Notes: generated by a model from the sequence alone, not told the origin. DNA of 64,000 nt from Brachybacterium epidermidis (GCF_015209585.1 NZ_JADEYR010000006.1:1-64000); one strand, 5' to 3'; shown: positions 35,159 to 47,037, numbered from the stretch's first letter. Program-made: numbers and translations.

Positions 35159-35794
35159 ATGGCCAGATCCTCGCATTCCGCCCGTTACCTCGACATCCAC
35201 CCGGTGGACCCGCAGCCCCGCCTGGTCGACCAGGCCGTGAGCGTGCTGCAGGACGGCGGCCTGATCGCCTACCCCACCGACTCCTGCTACGCCCTGGGGT
35301 GCACCCTGGACGCTCACGAGCCGCTGGAGCGGATCCGGCGCATCCGCCAGGTGGGCAAGGACCACCACTTCACCCTGGTGTGCGCGGACTTCGCTCAGCT
35401 CAGCCAGTTCGTGATCGTCTCCAATCCCACGTTCCGCCTGGTCAAGAACGCCACCCCCGGGCCGTACACGTTCATCCTGCCTGCCACCAAGGAGGTGCCC
35501 CGCAGGATGGCTCATCCCAAGAAGCACACGGTGGGCGTGCGGATCCCCGATCACCGCGTCACCCATGCCCTGCTGGAGGCTCTCGGCGAGCCGATCGTCT
35601 CCTCGACCCTGCTGCTGCCCGGCCAGGAGGATCCCCCGGCCGAGGGCTGGGTGGTTCAGGACCTGCTGGGTGACCAGCTGGACGTGATCATCGACGCCGG
35701 CGAGGTGGGCATCGACCCCACCACGGTGGTCAACCTCGCCGGCGGTGAGGTGGAGGTGGCGCGCGTGGGCGCCGGGGATCCCGACCGCTTCTAG
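35159..35794 (+). CDS. YciO/YrdC/Sua5-family protein (L-threonylcarbamoyladenylate synthase-like)
   Basis: A 211-residue protein. VSVLQDGGLIAYPTDSCYALGCTLDAHEPLERI, HHFTLVCADFAQLSQFV, and KNATPGPYTFILPATKEVPRRMAHPKKHTVGVRIPDH are the YrdC/Sua5 substrate-site motifs, with closest likeness to the YciO subfamily. YrdC/Sua5 proteins make the threonylcarbamoyl-adenylate used for tRNA t6A. YciO-type members may do something related but are less well defined. A TAGCAT box five bases before the ATG suggests leaderless translation. It shares its stop tetranucleotide CTAG with the convergent MFS gene. Confidence 0.8.
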   Translation: MARSSHSARYLDIHPVDPQPRLVDQAVSVLQDGGLIAYPTDSCYALGCTLDAHEPLERIRRIRQVGKDHHFTLVCADFAQLSQFVIVSNPTFRLVKNATPGPYTFILPATKEVPRRMAHPKKHTVGVRIPDHRVTHALLEALGEPIVSSTLLLPGQEDPPAEGWVVQDLLGDQLDVIIDAGEVGIDPTTVVNLAGGEVEVARVGAGDPDRF

Positions 35795-37074
35795 GCGACC
35801 GGCTCCCGCTTGCCGGACAGTGCGCCGGAGAACAGCAGGATGCCCACGGCGTAGATGGGGACCAGCCACAGCGCGTACCGCAGGGTGAAGGCATCGGCCA
35901 GGGCACCGATGATGGGCGGGGTGGCGAAGAAGCCCACGCGCGCCAGCCAGCCCACCACGGTGATGCCCACGCCCGGGGGGACACCGGGCATGTCGTCGGC
36001 GGCCCGGAACGCCGCCGGGAACAGTGTGGCGATCCCCCAACCGGCGGCGGCGAAGCCGACAAGTGCGGTCGCGGGCGTGGGCAGCAGCAGCGCAAGGCTC
36101 ATGCCGGCTGCCGAGACCAGGGCGCCGATGCGGGCGGTGAGGCGGTCCCCCAGGCGGTCCACGACGGCGTCCCCGGTGAAGCGGCCGATGGTCTGGGCAC
36201 CCTGCAGGGCCACGAACGCCATTCCCGCCATGAACGGGGTGACCTCGAAGGTGCTGTGCATGAACAGCGCGCCCCAGGTGTTGCCGGCATCCTCGGTGGA
36301 GCCCGCGAACACCAGCACCGCTCCGAGCGCCGCGATCAGACCCAGACCCCGCATGCTCATCCCGGCGACGCGGCGCCCCTGCGCCCCCTCGGACGAGGCA
36401 TGGGCACCGGCGGGGACGTCGGCGGCGGAGGCCGGGCTGGGACCGGCCGCCGACTCGCGCTCGGTGGTGTCCGGGCCCGGCAGCATGAAGCGCAGTGATG
36501 CGAACGCGGCCGCGCCGAACAGCACCAGGCCCAGCACGCCCTGGACCCACAGGGGCAGGCCCACCTGGGCGCCGGCGGCGCCGAGCACGCCACCGGTCAC
36601 GGCACCGAGCGACCAGAAGCCGTGGTAGCTGTTCATGATGGAGCGGCGGTAGCGGCGCTCGACCCGCATGCCGTGGGCGTTCATCGCGATGTCGGTGATG
36701 GCGTCCGCGGCGGACGCCATCAGCAGCGCTCCGGCCAGCCACAGCCAGGACCCGGCGGTGTACACCAGCAGGTGCGTGGTGGAGGCGATGATCTGCGCGG
36801 TCACCGCGACCCGGGCAGAGCCCCACCGCTTCATCAGCCCCGCGGCGCCCAGTCCTGCCAGCAGCCCTCCCAGCGGTCCCAGGCCCACGGCGAGCCCGAA
36901 GGCGGTGTTGCTCAGTCCGATCGAGTCCACCAGCTCGGGGTAGCGGGGCAGGATGGCGCAGAAGCTGAGCCCGTTGAGGAAGAAGATCAGGGAGACCGCC
37001 CAGCGGGCACGGCGGGCGTCGGCAGCAACCGGCGTGCGGGAGGGGGTGCGGGCGCCGGAGGAGGGAACGTTCAC
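35791..37074 (-). CDS. MFS transporter (12 TM)
   Basis: About 427 residues from the GTG at 37074, which has GGAGG ten bases upstream; an ATG at 37116 is a longer alternative. Twelve hydrophobic helices are split by a cytoplasmic loop rich in Ala/Ser/Pro/Glu near the middle. The Gly-rich helix GLAVGLGPLGGLLAGLGAAG and the FAGSTEDAGNTWGALFM segment resemble the FucP/YbjJ-like exporters. Substrate unknown. It ends in a four-base CTAG overlap with the upstream-reading Sua5-like gene. Confidence 0.8.
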   Translation of the reverse strand: MNVPSSGARTPSRTPVAADARRARWAVSLIFFLNGLSFCAILPRYPELVDSIGLSNTAFGLAVGLGPLGGLLAGLGAAGLMKRWGSARVAVTAQIIASTTHLLVYTAGSWLWLAGALLMASAADAITDIAMNAHGMRVERRYRRSIMNSYHGFWSLGAVTGGVLGAAGAQVGLPLWVQGVLGLVLFGAAAFASLRFMLPGPDTTERESAAGPSPASAADVPAGAHASSEGAQGRRVAGMSMRGLGLIAALGAVLVFAGSTEDAGNTWGALFMHSTFEVTPFMAGMAFVALQGAQTIGRFTGDAVVDRLGDRLTARIGALVSAAGMSLALLLPTPATALVGFAAAGWGIATLFPAAFRAADDMPGVPPGVGITVVGWLARVGFFATPPIIGALADAFTLRYALWLVPIYAVGILLFSGALSGKREPVA

Positions 37075-37166
37075 AGTCCACGATCCTCCGCCACGGATCG
37101 GGGCCGTCGCAAACATGCTCCGCACTCTGAGGTGCGGCGCAGATTCGGTCCGGGCACGGCCCACCG

Positions 37167-37172
37167 TAGGCT
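37167..37172 (+). promoter_or_regulatory. -10 box TAGGCT of a leaderless deoD promoter
   Basis: TAGGCT ends six bases before the ATG at 37179; TTCGGT at 37144-37149 (17-base spacer) is a possible -35. Confidence 0.5.
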
Positions 37173-37178
37173 GGCGCC

Positions 37179-37901
37179 ATGTCGACACACATCGGTGCCA
37201 CCCCTGACCAGATCGCCCCCTACGTGCTGATGCCGGGCGACCCGTACCGCGCTCGCTGGATCGCCGAGACCTTCCTCGAGGATCCGGTCCAGTACAACGA
37301 CGTGCGCGGGATGCTCGGCTACACCGGCACCTACCAGGGCGTGCGGATCTCCGCCCAGGGTTCCGGGATGGGCCAGCCCTCGATCGCGATCTACGCGCAC
37401 GAGCTGTTCACCGAGTACGACGTCGAGGCGGTCATCCGGGTGGGCAGCTGCGGCGGCCTCTCGGACAAGGTCAAGGTGCGGGACGTGGTGCTGGGCGTGG
37501 CCGCCTCCACGGACTCCGCGATGAACGTGCCGCGCTTCCGCCACGTGAACTACGCCCCCGCTGCGGACTTCGACCTGCTGCGCCTGGCTGCCGAGGTGGC
37601 CGAGGAGCGCCTGCTGCCGGTGATCGCCGGGGGGCTCTACTCCGCCGACCAGTTCTACAACCCCGATCCGGAGGTCACCTCCACCCTCGCCGACTACGGC
37701 GTGCTGGGGGTGGAGATGGAGGCGGCGGCCCTGTACACCCTGGCCGCGCAGTTCTCCCGCCGCGCCCTGGCGCTGTGCACCGTCTCGGATCACCTGCTCA
37801 CCGGGGAGGAGACCAGCGCCATGGAGCGCCAGGAGTCCTTCGAGGACATGATCGTGGTGGCCCTGGAGTCCGTGGTGCGGCTGGACCGCGACCGCGGCTG
37901 A
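37179..37901 (+). CDS. deoD: DeoD-type purine-nucleoside phosphorylase
   Basis: A 240-residue trimeric/hexameric phosphorylase that cleaves purine ribo- and deoxyribonucleosides with phosphate. GDP at 20-22 with R24, the phosphate-binding RVGSCGG, the base-side MEAAALYTL (EMEAAA) and the catalytic Asp in [11 protein letters not shown] are all present. It is leaderless and is followed by a strong 18-bp hairpin. No other nucleoside-salvage gene adjoins it. Confidence 0.93.
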   Translation: MSTHIGATPDQIAPYVLMPGDPYRARWIAETFLEDPVQYNDVRGMLGYTGTYQGVRISAQGSGMGQPSIAIYAHELFTEYDVEAVIRVGSCGGLSDKVKVRDVVLGVAASTDSAMNVPRFRHVNYAPAADFDLLRLAAEVAEERLLPVIAGGLYSADQFYNPDPEVTSTLADYGVLGVEMEAAALYTLAAQFSRRALALCTVSDHLLTGEETSAMERQESFEDMIVVALESVVRLDRDRG

Positions 37902-37940
37902 GCCCGCCCGGGCCGCACGCGTCCCCCCGAGCACGACGAG

Positions 37941-37977
37941 CGCCGCCCCGGCCGGTCCAGGACCGGCCGGGGCGGCG
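37941..37977. terminator. Perfect 18-bp hairpin between deoD and the convergent minus-strand genes
   Basis: Arms 37941-37958 and 37960-37977 are exact inverse complements with a single unpaired base between. Symmetrical and GC-rich, it can stop transcripts from both sides. Confidence 0.8.
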
Positions 37978-38047
37978 TGTCATCGATGAGCCGGGCGGGC
38001 GTGCTGATCGTTCCCCGGCACGGCCGGGGCAGCGCCCTGGCCGGGGC

Positions 38048-38302
38048 TCAGGTGAGGAAGCGCGGCACCAGGTCGAAGGTGAGGTACAGCGCGAGGATGC
38101 ACAGCAGCATCCCCACCGCGAAGGTGAGCGGCGTGAACAGGCTCATGGTGTAGAGACCGGCGACGAACAGCCCGAACAGGAGCACGAACAGCGCGACGCT
38201 GAGGACCGGGCTGTTCCCCTGCGAGGTGGTGTTGGTCGCGTGGCTGCCCTGGATGCCCCGCGCATCCGCGTGCGTGCCCTGCGCGCTGTGCTCCGTGCTC
38301 AT
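38048..38302 (-). CDS. Small two-TM membrane protein (unknown)
   Basis: An 84-residue protein. A Ser/Thr/His/Asn-rich N-terminus is followed by two hydrophobic helices (SVALFVLLFGLFVAGLYT and FAVGMLLCILALYLTF). GGAGG lies four bases before the ATG. Its start overlaps the stop of the C26 peptidase gene (ATGA, 38299-38302), so it is translated with that protein. I do not recognise a family. Confidence 0.65.
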   Translation of the reverse strand: MSTEHSAQGTHADARGIQGSHATNTTSQGNSPVLSVALFVLLFGLFVAGLYTMSLFTPLTFAVGMLLCILALYLTFDLVPRFLT

Positions 38303-39102
38303 GCTTCCTCCGATGGTCCTGGCCGATGGATCCGCCCCCATGGTAGACCAGCGTCCCGGGTGGCGGGGACAGCCTCCACCGTCGCCGCGGCCTGCTGGCG
38401 CACCGCCGCGACCAGCGCGTCGAACACCACGCCCTGGGAGGGATCGAGCTCCGGATGCCACTGCACGGCGATCACCGGGGAGCCGCCGGTCGCCTCCACC
38501 GCGAGCGGCAGTCCGCTGGCATGACGGGCCACCACCCGCAGATCCCCGTGCACGTCCCGTGCTCCCTGGTGGTGGTAGGCGGTGACCTCCGCACTGCTCC
38601 CCAGTGCGAGGGCGAGGTCGCTGTCGGCGTCGATCCGAGCGGTGACCCGGGTGGGGCGCTCCCCGGTGGCGGGGTGCTGCGGCAGGTCCTCGGGAAGGTG
38701 ACGGTGCAGGGAGCCGCCCTCGGCGACCACGGCGATCTGCAGTCCCCGGCAGATGCCCAGCACCGGCACGCCCGTGCGTCGTGCCGCCCGGTACAGGGCC
38801 GTCTCGAAGGCGTCCCGCTCCGGCTGGGCGGCCATGTCGGTGTCCCGGGGCGCCTCGCCCAGCAGGGCGGGGTCGAGGTCGGTGCCGCCGGAGAGCACGA
38901 TCGCATCGAGTTCGGCCACTTCCTCGTCGGTCCACTCCTCCTGCGGGGCGATCACCACGGCCCTCGCCCCGGCGGCGCGCACGGCGCGCACGTAGTGCTC
39001 GGTGATCACCACGGCGTCGTGGCCCGCCCAGGCCCCGGTCATCATGCGGCTGGTCCCTGCGGTCACGCCGATGAGCGGGCGACGGGGGGTGCGCTGCGCC
39101 AT
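38299..39102 (-). CDS. Class I glutamine amidotransferase of the C26 gamma-glutamyl hydrolase family (PuuD-like)
   Basis: A 267-residue protein. The nucleophile elbow GICRGLQ (C118), the AYHHQGARD loop and the WHPE motif complete the Cys-His-Glu triad of PuuD/C26 peptidases. PuuD hydrolyses gamma-glutamyl-GABA in putrescine breakdown; no other putrescine gene is adjacent, so the substrate is open. The N-terminal segment IGVTAGTSRMMTGAWAG is typical. A frame extends much further upstream but lacks support, and GAGAGG precedes the ATG at 39102. Confidence 0.85.
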   Translation of the reverse strand: MAQRTPRRPLIGVTAGTSRMMTGAWAGHDAVVITEHYVRAVRAAGARAVVIAPQEEWTDEEVAELDAIVLSGGTDLDPALLGEAPRDTDMAAQPERDAFETALYRAARRTGVPVLGICRGLQIAVVAEGGSLHRHLPEDLPQHPATGERPTRVTARIDADSDLALALGSSAEVTAYHHQGARDVHGDLRVVARHASGLPLAVEATGGSPVIAVQWHPELDPSQGVVFDALVAAVRQQAAATVEAVPATRDAGLPWGRIHRPGPSEEA

Positions 39103-39258
39103 GAGTGGTCCTCTCCGCTGGATCCGGTGCTCCGGGGGGTCCGGGAGCCGCTGCGTCGCCGGGTGCGACATGAGCAGTGCACCATCGCGGACCGCCCGCG
39201 GCGAAGGAGTATGGCCGAATGTGACGCGGGTGGGGCGGGGCTCTGGTAGGAAAGGCGC
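39103..39258. other. Divergent intergenic region between PuuD-like gene and the amidotransferase remnant
   Basis: This 156-base gap holds TAGGAA (39247-39252) six bases before the remnant's ATG, a -10-like box. Nothing else is recognisable. Confidence 0.35.
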
Positions 39259-39658
39259 ATGGACGCCCATCCCTCCGATGTCCTGGTGATCGAGCACGAG
39301 GCGGACTGCCCGCCCAGGGTGCTCGCCGACGTGCTGGCCGAGGCCGGTCTCACCCTGCACCTGCACCGGCCCCACCGGGGCGACCAGCTGCCGATGGACC
39401 TGGGCCCCTTCGAGGGTCTGGTGGTGCTGGGCGGCGGCATGGACGCGCGCGACGACGCGGAGCACCCGTGGCTGCCGCAGACCCGCCGCCTGCTGGCACT
39501 GGCCCTGGACCGGCATCTGCCGACGCTGGGCATCTGCCTGGGGGCGCAGCTGGCCGCGAGCGCCCTCGAGGGCCGCATCGGTCACTGCGTCGCCGGGCAC
39601 CCTGGCGGGGGGCCGGGCCCTGCTGGAGGCCTTCGCCCAGCAGGTGATCACCGACTGA
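39259..39658 (+). pseudogene. Decayed class I glutamine amidotransferase (internal deletion and frameshift)
   Basis: The N-terminal part is intact: VLVIEHEADCPPRVLADVLAEAGL, FEGLVVLGGGMDARDDAEHPWLP, then the nucleophile motif TLGICLGAQLAASAL. The frame then breaks near GHCVAGH (about 39598). A different frame reads TLAGGRALLEAFAQQVITD to a TGA at 39656-39658, a plausible natural C-terminus. The His-Glu half of the active site (about 100 residues) is missing. The undisturbed frame would instead continue to 39696 as a 145-residue ORF with a nonsense tail. Probably a deletion of an internal segment that also shifted frame. Confidence 0.7.
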
Positions 39659-40802
39659 CGGCGAGCGCCCTGTTCGCGGCGATGGCCTGCTGGTAGTAGC
39701 CGCGCAGCTGCTCGGACAGCACCGGCCAGGTGCGCTTCCTCACCGACTCCAGGGCGGCCGCACCGAACGCGGCGCGCTTGGCGTCGTCGAACAGCAGGTC
39801 GGTTGCGGCCTCGCGCATCTCGTCCAGCATGCCCGGGGTGTAGAGCCATCCGGTGCGGCTGGGGGTCACCAGGTCCACGGGGCCGCCGCTGCGCGGGGCG
39901 ATGACCGGCAGCCCGGAGGCCATGGCCTCCTGGATCGTCTGCCCGAACGTCTCCAGCTCACCGGGGTGGATGAACAGGTCCGCACTGGCCAGGTAGGTCG
40001 CAAGGTCCGTGCCGGAGCGGAAGCCTGCGAACCGTGCACGGGGCATGTGGCGGCGCAGGCTGTCCCGCTCGGGGCCCTCGCCGACGATCACCAGGCGCAC
40101 GCCGGGCATGTCGTGGACCACCTTGAGGTCCTCCACCTGCTTCTCGGGGGCCAGCCGGCCCACGTACAGCACGATCCGCTCCCTGGGCCTGGCCAGCTTC
40201 GAGCGCAGTCGCTCGCTGCGCAGCGACGGTGAGAACAGGGAGGTGTCCACGCCGCGCCGCCACAGGTGCACCCGCTCGATGCCGTGCTCGACCAGCTGGT
40301 CCCGAGTGGCGGTGGAGGGGGCCAGGGTGAGGGTGGAGCGGTTGTGCACGTCCCGCAGCAGCTGCCAGCTGGCGCTCTCCAGGAACGGCATGCCGTAGCG
40401 CGCGGTGTATCCGGGGATGTCGGTCTGGTACACGGCCACGGTGGGCACGCCCAGCTTCTGCGCTGCCACCACGGCCCGACCGCCCAGCACCGCCGGGGAG
40501 GCCAGGTGGACCACGTCGGGCTCGAACTCACCGATCCGGCGACGCAGGGACGTGGCGCTGGTGGTGGCGATGCGCACGTCCGGGTATCCGGCCAGGGGCA
40601 CGGAGGGGATGCGGCGCACCGGGACGCGGCGCCCGCAGGCGGTGCGCAGGGAGGTGTCGGCATGGGGCCAGTGCGGGGCGATGATCGCGACGTCGTCCCC
40701 GCTGGCGGTGTGGTGGTCGACGATGCGGAGCACCGAATTGGTGACCCCGTTCATGTGCGGAAGGAAGGACTCGGCTACCACAAGGATCCTCACGGGGCCC
40801 AT
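39648..40802 (-). CDS. GT4 glycosyltransferase, MgtA-like alpha-mannosyltransferase
   Basis: About 384 residues; adjacent ATGs at 40805 and 40802 are equally possible, the second with better ribosome-site spacing. The N-terminal MGPVRILVVAESFLPHMNGVTNSVLRIVDH is typical of the MgtA/PimB-related group. Donor-binding VGRLAPEKQVEDL, VIVGEGPERDSL and the EX7E motif in HPGELETFGQTIQEAMASG complete the GT-B fold. In corynebacteria MgtA moves mannose from GDP-mannose to a lipid acceptor in cell-envelope glycolipid synthesis. That role is inferred. It converges on the pseudogene, overlapping it by eleven bases. Confidence 0.85.
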   Translation of the reverse strand: MGPVRILVVAESFLPHMNGVTNSVLRIVDHHTASGDDVAIIAPHWPHADTSLRTACGRRVPVRRIPSVPLAGYPDVRIATTSATSLRRRIGEFEPDVVHLASPAVLGGRAVVAAQKLGVPTVAVYQTDIPGYTARYGMPFLESASWQLLRDVHNRSTLTLAPSTATRDQLVEHGIERVHLWRRGVDTSLFSPSLRSERLRSKLARPRERIVLYVGRLAPEKQVEDLKVVHDMPGVRLVIVGEGPERDSLRRHMPRARFAGFRSGTDLATYLASADLFIHPGELETFGQTIQEAMASGLPVIAPRSGGPVDLVTPSRTGWLYTPGMLDEMREAATDLLFDDAKRAAFGAAALESVRKRTWPVLSEQLRGYYQQAIAANRALAVSR

Positions 40803-40846
40803 CATCCGCCTTGGGGCCGACCCCTTCGCCACCAGGTCGTGACATG

Positions 40847-40890
40847 CCGACGAAGCCGAGGTGAACTCTCGGCCACCTCGGCTCCGTCGG
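40847..40890 (-). terminator. 17-bp hairpin downstream of the MetE-like gene
   Basis: Arms at 40847-40863 and 40874-40890 match in 16 of 17 positions around a ten-base loop, between the stop of the MetE-like gene (40921) and the start of the glycosyltransferase. No U-run. Confidence 0.7.
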
Positions 40891-40920
40891 GGTGCAGCGG
40901 AGGCTGCTGCGACTGTGGGC

Positions 40921-42132
40921 TCACACCCGAGCGGAGGCGATCTCCGCACCGGCCACCAGGGACTCCAGCTTGGCCCAGGCGATCTGCGGGTGGATGCGCC
41001 CGCCCAGACCGCAGTCGGTGGAGGCGATCACGCGCTCGGGGCCGACCAGGCGGGCGAAGCGCTCGATGCGCTGTGCCACCAGCTCGGGGTGCTCCACCAC
41101 GTTGGGGGCGTGGGGGACGATGCCGGGCACGATCACCTTGTCCTCGGGCAGGGTGACGTCCTGCCACACGGTCCACTCGTGCTCGTGGCGCACGTTGGCG
41201 GCCTCGAAGCTGTAGTAGCGCGCGTCGATCTCCAGCAGCAGGTCCACGATGTGACGGAACTCGATGTCGGTGGTGTGGGGACCGTGCCAGGAGCCCCAGC
41301 ACAGGTGGAATCGAGTCTGCTCGGTGGGCACGTTCACCAGGGCGCGGTTGACCGCGTCCACGCGCTTGCGGGTGAAGGCCACGTAGTCCTCGATGCTGGG
41401 CTCGGGGTTGATCTGGTCCCAGTTCTCCGCGATCGACGGGTCGTCGATCTGCACGGTGAGGCCGGCGGCGGCGATCGCCTCGTACTCCGGGCGCATCGCC
41501 TCCACCCAGGCGTCGAGGAAGGCGTCCTCGTCGCCGTAGTGCTCATCGACGATGCGGCTGCCGGAGCCGGGCGAGAGGGCGGCCAGGAAGCCGCTGTCGT
41601 AGCCGCTGGCGTCGAGGGCGGCGCGGAAGTTGGCGACGTCCTGCCCCACCAGCTCGCGACCCGCCTCGGAGTACGCGATGGGGCCGGTGGCCGCCGGGAA
41701 GGTGGGCTGGGTGCCCACGGTGATGCCGGAGGTGGGGTCCTGGTAGGCCTCGGCGAAGATGGTCCAGTCGCGGCGGTCCGGGAAGGTGGTCAGGCGCACG
41801 TTGCCGGGCTCGGAGCGCACCGGCTCGCTGGAGAAGGGGTCGGCACCGGTGAGCTCGAGGCCGCTGACCCGGTCGAAGATGTAGGACCACCAGGAGCCGT
41901 AGTTGACGGCCGAGCCCATCAGGTGTCCGTACTCCCCATCGTTGGGGACGGCGATCCCGATCTCGCGCTGCTTGGCGACCACGTCGGCCACCGCCTGGCG
42001 CAGCACCTGGCGGAACTCCTCGGTGGGCTCGGGGGTCAGGCCGTCCTCGCCCACGGGGCGGGCGGCGTTGGCGGCGATCAGCTCGGGGCTGCGGGGCAGG
42101 GAGCCGGCGTGGCTGGTGAGGATCTGTGTCAT
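40921..42132 (-). CDS. Cobalamin-independent methionine synthase-like protein (MetE C-terminal family)
   Basis: A 403-residue protein lacking the N-terminal half of MetE. Zinc-site residues are in HLCWGSWHGPH (His and Cys) and STDCGLGG (Cys), and TSHAGSLPRSPELI starts the barrel. Family members include core-MetE proteins, which methylate homocysteine using B12-bound or other donors, and epoxyalkane:coenzyme M transferases. The exact reaction cannot be fixed. A TAGCCT box precedes the ATG by six bases (leaderless). The strong hairpin at 40847 follows. Confidence 0.8.
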   Translation of the reverse strand: MTQILTSHAGSLPRSPELIAANAARPVGEDGLTPEPTEEFRQVLRQAVADVVAKQREIGIAVPNDGEYGHLMGSAVNYGSWWSYIFDRVSGLELTGADPFSSEPVRSEPGNVRLTTFPDRRDWTIFAEAYQDPTSGITVGTQPTFPAATGPIAYSEAGRELVGQDVANFRAALDASGYDSGFLAALSPGSGSRIVDEHYGDEDAFLDAWVEAMRPEYEAIAAAGLTVQIDDPSIAENWDQINPEPSIEDYVAFTRKRVDAVNRALVNVPTEQTRFHLCWGSWHGPHTTDIEFRHIVDLLLEIDARYYSFEAANVRHEHEWTVWQDVTLPEDKVIVPGIVPHAPNVVEHPELVAQRIERFARLVGPERVIASTDCGLGGRIHPQIAWAKLESLVAGAEIASARV

Positions 42133-42138
42133 ACGTGC

Positions 42139-42144
42139 AGGCTA
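42139..42144 (-). promoter_or_regulatory. -10 box TAGCCT of a leaderless promoter for the MetE-like gene
   Basis: On the minus strand TAGCCT is six bases before the ATG at 42132. Its upstream side abuts the hairpin at 42153-42179. Confidence 0.5.
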
Positions 42145-42152
42145 GATGGCAC

Positions 42153-42179
42153 GACGCCCCGGTGCGAAGCCGGGGCGTC
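42153..42179 (-). terminator. 10-bp hairpin between gcvP and the MetE-like gene
   Basis: GACGCCCCGG (42153-42162) pairs with CCGGGGCGTC (42170-42179), loop of seven. It lies just upstream of the MetE-like promoter. Confidence 0.65.
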
Positions 42180-42220
42180 ATGGCCGTTCATATTCGGTGG
42201 GCCCAGTTCAGGGCAGGCGG

Positions 42221-42239
42221 CCGGGGCGGGCCGCCCCGG
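42221..42239 (-). terminator. 9-bp hairpin directly after gcvP
   Basis: CCGGGGCGG (42221-42229) pairs with CCGCCCCGG (42231-42239) around one base, 18 bases beyond the gcvP stop. With the hairpin at 42153 it forms a double terminator. Confidence 0.5.
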
Positions 42240-42257
42240 AACCGCGCCGGAGCAGTA

Positions 42258-45266
<3,009 letters not shown>

Positions 45267-45327
45267 GGAGCGGGTACCCCTGGAGGATCGAGCGGCGGAC
45301 GGGGGCGGCGAGCTGCGGACGGGCGAA

Positions 45328-45699
45328 TCAGCCCTTGGTGAGCTGGGCGTACTCCTCGGCGGTGAGGAGATCCTCGGGCAGGTCCCCGGTGCGCACCTTG
45401 ATCAGCCAGCCCTCGTCGCAGGGCGAGGAGTTCACCAGCTCGGGGGCGTCCACGACCTCCTGGTTCACCTCCACCACGCTGCCGTCGATCGGCGAGTACA
45501 GGTCGGAGACGGACTTGGTGGACTCGATCTCGCCCATCACGGTGCCGGCGCTGATCTCGTCGTCCACCTCGGGCAGGTCGACGTAGACCACGTCACCGAG
45601 CTGACCGGCGGCGTAGTCGGTGACGCCGACGACGGCCAGGCCGTCCTCGTCCAGGCGCACCCATTCGTGATCCTTGCTGTAGCGGAGGTCGTCGGACAT
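45328..45699 (-). CDS. gcvH: Glycine cleavage system H protein
   Basis: A 123-residue lipoyl carrier. The lipoylated lysine is K62 in [15 protein letters not shown]. It shuttles the aminomethyl intermediate between P and T proteins. The [19 protein letters not shown] opening and the [21 protein letters not shown] strand are typical. GGAAAGGA lies just before its ATG. It sits between gcvT and gcvP in the operon. Confidence 0.96.
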   Translation of the reverse strand: MSDDLRYSKDHEWVRLDEDGLAVVGVTDYAAGQLGDVVYVDLPEVDDEISAGTVMGEIESTKSVSDLYSPIDGSVVEVNQEVVDAPELVNSSPCDEGWLIKVRTGDLPEDLLTAEEYAQLTKG

Positions 45700-45755
45700 G
45701 ACGGGGTTCCTTTCCAGGCGTGTTCGTGATGATCGGTCGAGCAGAGGTGCAGGGG

Positions 45756-46889
45756 TCAGGAGCGGGAGTAGAAGGGCAGGTCCACCACACGGGCGGGCAG
45801 GTCCTTGCCGCGCACGTCCAGCACCAGCTCGGTGCCGACGGCGGTGAGATCGGGGCGCACGAAGGCCATGGCGATGGGGTGCCCCAGGGTGGGCGAGAGA
45901 GCGCCGGAAGAGACCGTGCCCACCTCGGTGCCATCGGTGGTGCGCACGACGGCCCCGGCGCGTGCGGCGCGGCGCCCCTGCGCGGCCAGGCCCACCAGCA
46001 CGGGCAGCTCGGAGGTGTCGGTGCTCTCCACGGCCGAGCGGCCCACGAAGTCGCCCTTGGACTTCAGCGCCACCACCTTGCCCAGGCCGGACTGCGCGGG
46101 GTGCAGCTCGGTGCCGAGCTCATTGCCGTACAGCGGCATCCCGGCCTCCAGGCGGAGGGTGTCGCGGCAGGCCAGCCCGCACGGGGTGAGCTTCTGCCCG
46201 CCCACGGCCGTCAGGTGGTCCCACAGGGAGGGGGCGAGCTCGGCGCGCACGTACAGCTCGAAGCCGTCCTCGCCGGTGTAGCCGGTGCGGGCCACCAGCA
46301 GCTCCGCGCCCCGGTAGGTGCCCTCCAGGAAGCGGTAGTAGCCCAGCGCGTCGATGTCGGCCTCGGTGATGCCGGCCGCCTCGGTGCCCTCGACGGTCAG
46401 GGCACCGGTGATGATCTCGGCGCTGGCGGGGCCCTGCACGGCGATCAGCGCGGTCTCGGCGGAGGCGTCGATCACCTCGACGTCGAAGTCGGCGCGGCGC
46501 TCCTGCAGGGCAGCGAGATCCGCGGCGGCGTTGGAGGCGTTGGCGACCACCAGGTAGCGGTCCTCGGCGCGCCGGTAGACGATGACGTCGTCGATGACGC
46601 CGCCGCTCTCGGTGAGCAGCAGGGTGTACTTGGCACGGCCCACGGAGACGGTGGAGATCTTCCCGGCGAAGGCGTGGTCCAGGGCCTCGGGTGCCTGGGG
46701 GCCCTCGATGCGGATCTCACCCATGTGGCTGAGGTCGAACAGGCCCGCGCTCTCGCGTACCGCGGCGTGTTCGGCCAGGTCGGAGCCGTATCGAACGGGC
46801 ATCCGCCAGCCGGCGAAATCGGTGAAGGTGGCTCCCAGCCGTTCGTGGACCGCCTCCAGGGCAGTGCTCCGCAGGGCATGCTCGACCAT
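45756..46889 (-). CDS. gcvT: Glycine cleavage system T protein (aminomethyltransferase)
   Basis: A 377-residue THF-dependent aminomethyltransferase that releases ammonia and forms methylene-THF. The [24 protein letters not shown] opening, [12 protein letters not shown], and the [25 protein letters not shown] segment are family hallmarks. AAGGAG lies before the ATG. It is first in the gcvT-gcvH-gcvP operon; the lipoamide dehydrogenase (L protein) is elsewhere. A TACAGT -10 (minus strand 46964-46959) gives a leader of about 65 bases. Confidence 0.95.
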   Translation of the reverse strand: MVEHALRSTALEAVHERLGATFTDFAGWRMPVRYGSDLAEHAAVRESAGLFDLSHMGEIRIEGPQAPEALDHAFAGKISTVSVGRAKYTLLLTESGGVIDDVIVYRRAEDRYLVVANASNAAADLAALQERRADFDVEVIDASAETALIAVQGPASAEIITGALTVEGTEAAGITEADIDALGYYRFLEGTYRGAELLVARTGYTGEDGFELYVRAELAPSLWDHLTAVGGQKLTPCGLACRDTLRLEAGMPLYGNELGTELHPAQSGLGKVVALKSKGDFVGRSAVESTDTSELPVLVGLAAQGRRAARAGAVVRTTDGTEVGTVSSGALSPTLGHPIAMAFVRPDLTAVGTELVLDVRGKDLPARVVDLPFYSRS

Positions 46890-46958
46890 CGTGCTCCTTC
46901 GTCCTCACGGGCGGATCGGGCCGCCGGTCCCCCGACACCTCACCGTGTCACAGGCCTC

Positions 46959-46964
46959 ACTGTA
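46959..46964 (-). promoter_or_regulatory. -10 box TACAGT of the gcvT operon
   Basis: Minus-strand TACAGT (plus ACTGTA) 70 bases from the gcvT ATG. The leader between is about 60-65 bases; it lacks room for a tandem glycine riboswitch. Confidence 0.4.
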
Positions 46965-47025
46965 CCGCCCCTCGCGGGCCCCCACCATCGGGCCGGTTGG
47001 CACTGCTGGAGACCTGTTCAGCTTG

Positions 47026-47031
47026 TACGGT
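47026..47031 (+). promoter_or_regulatory. -10 box TACGGT of a leaderless GTG-start gene
   Basis: TACGGT ends six bases before the GTG at 47038, a leaderless arrangement with a GTG initiator. Confidence 0.45.
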
Positions 47032-47037
47032 GGAGGG

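Noticed and set aside
42133-42257. Structured RNA gene between gcvP and the MetE-like gene
   Set aside because: The two hairpins (42153-42179 and 42221-42239) are better explained as terminators, and no other conserved structure or promoter for an RNA is seen.
46890-46963. Possible glycine riboswitch upstream of gcvT (GACGAAGGAGCAC resembles GCCGAAGGRGCAA)
   Set aside because: The match is the ribosome-binding site itself, the leader is only about 65 bases, and the paired stems of the aptamer are not visible.
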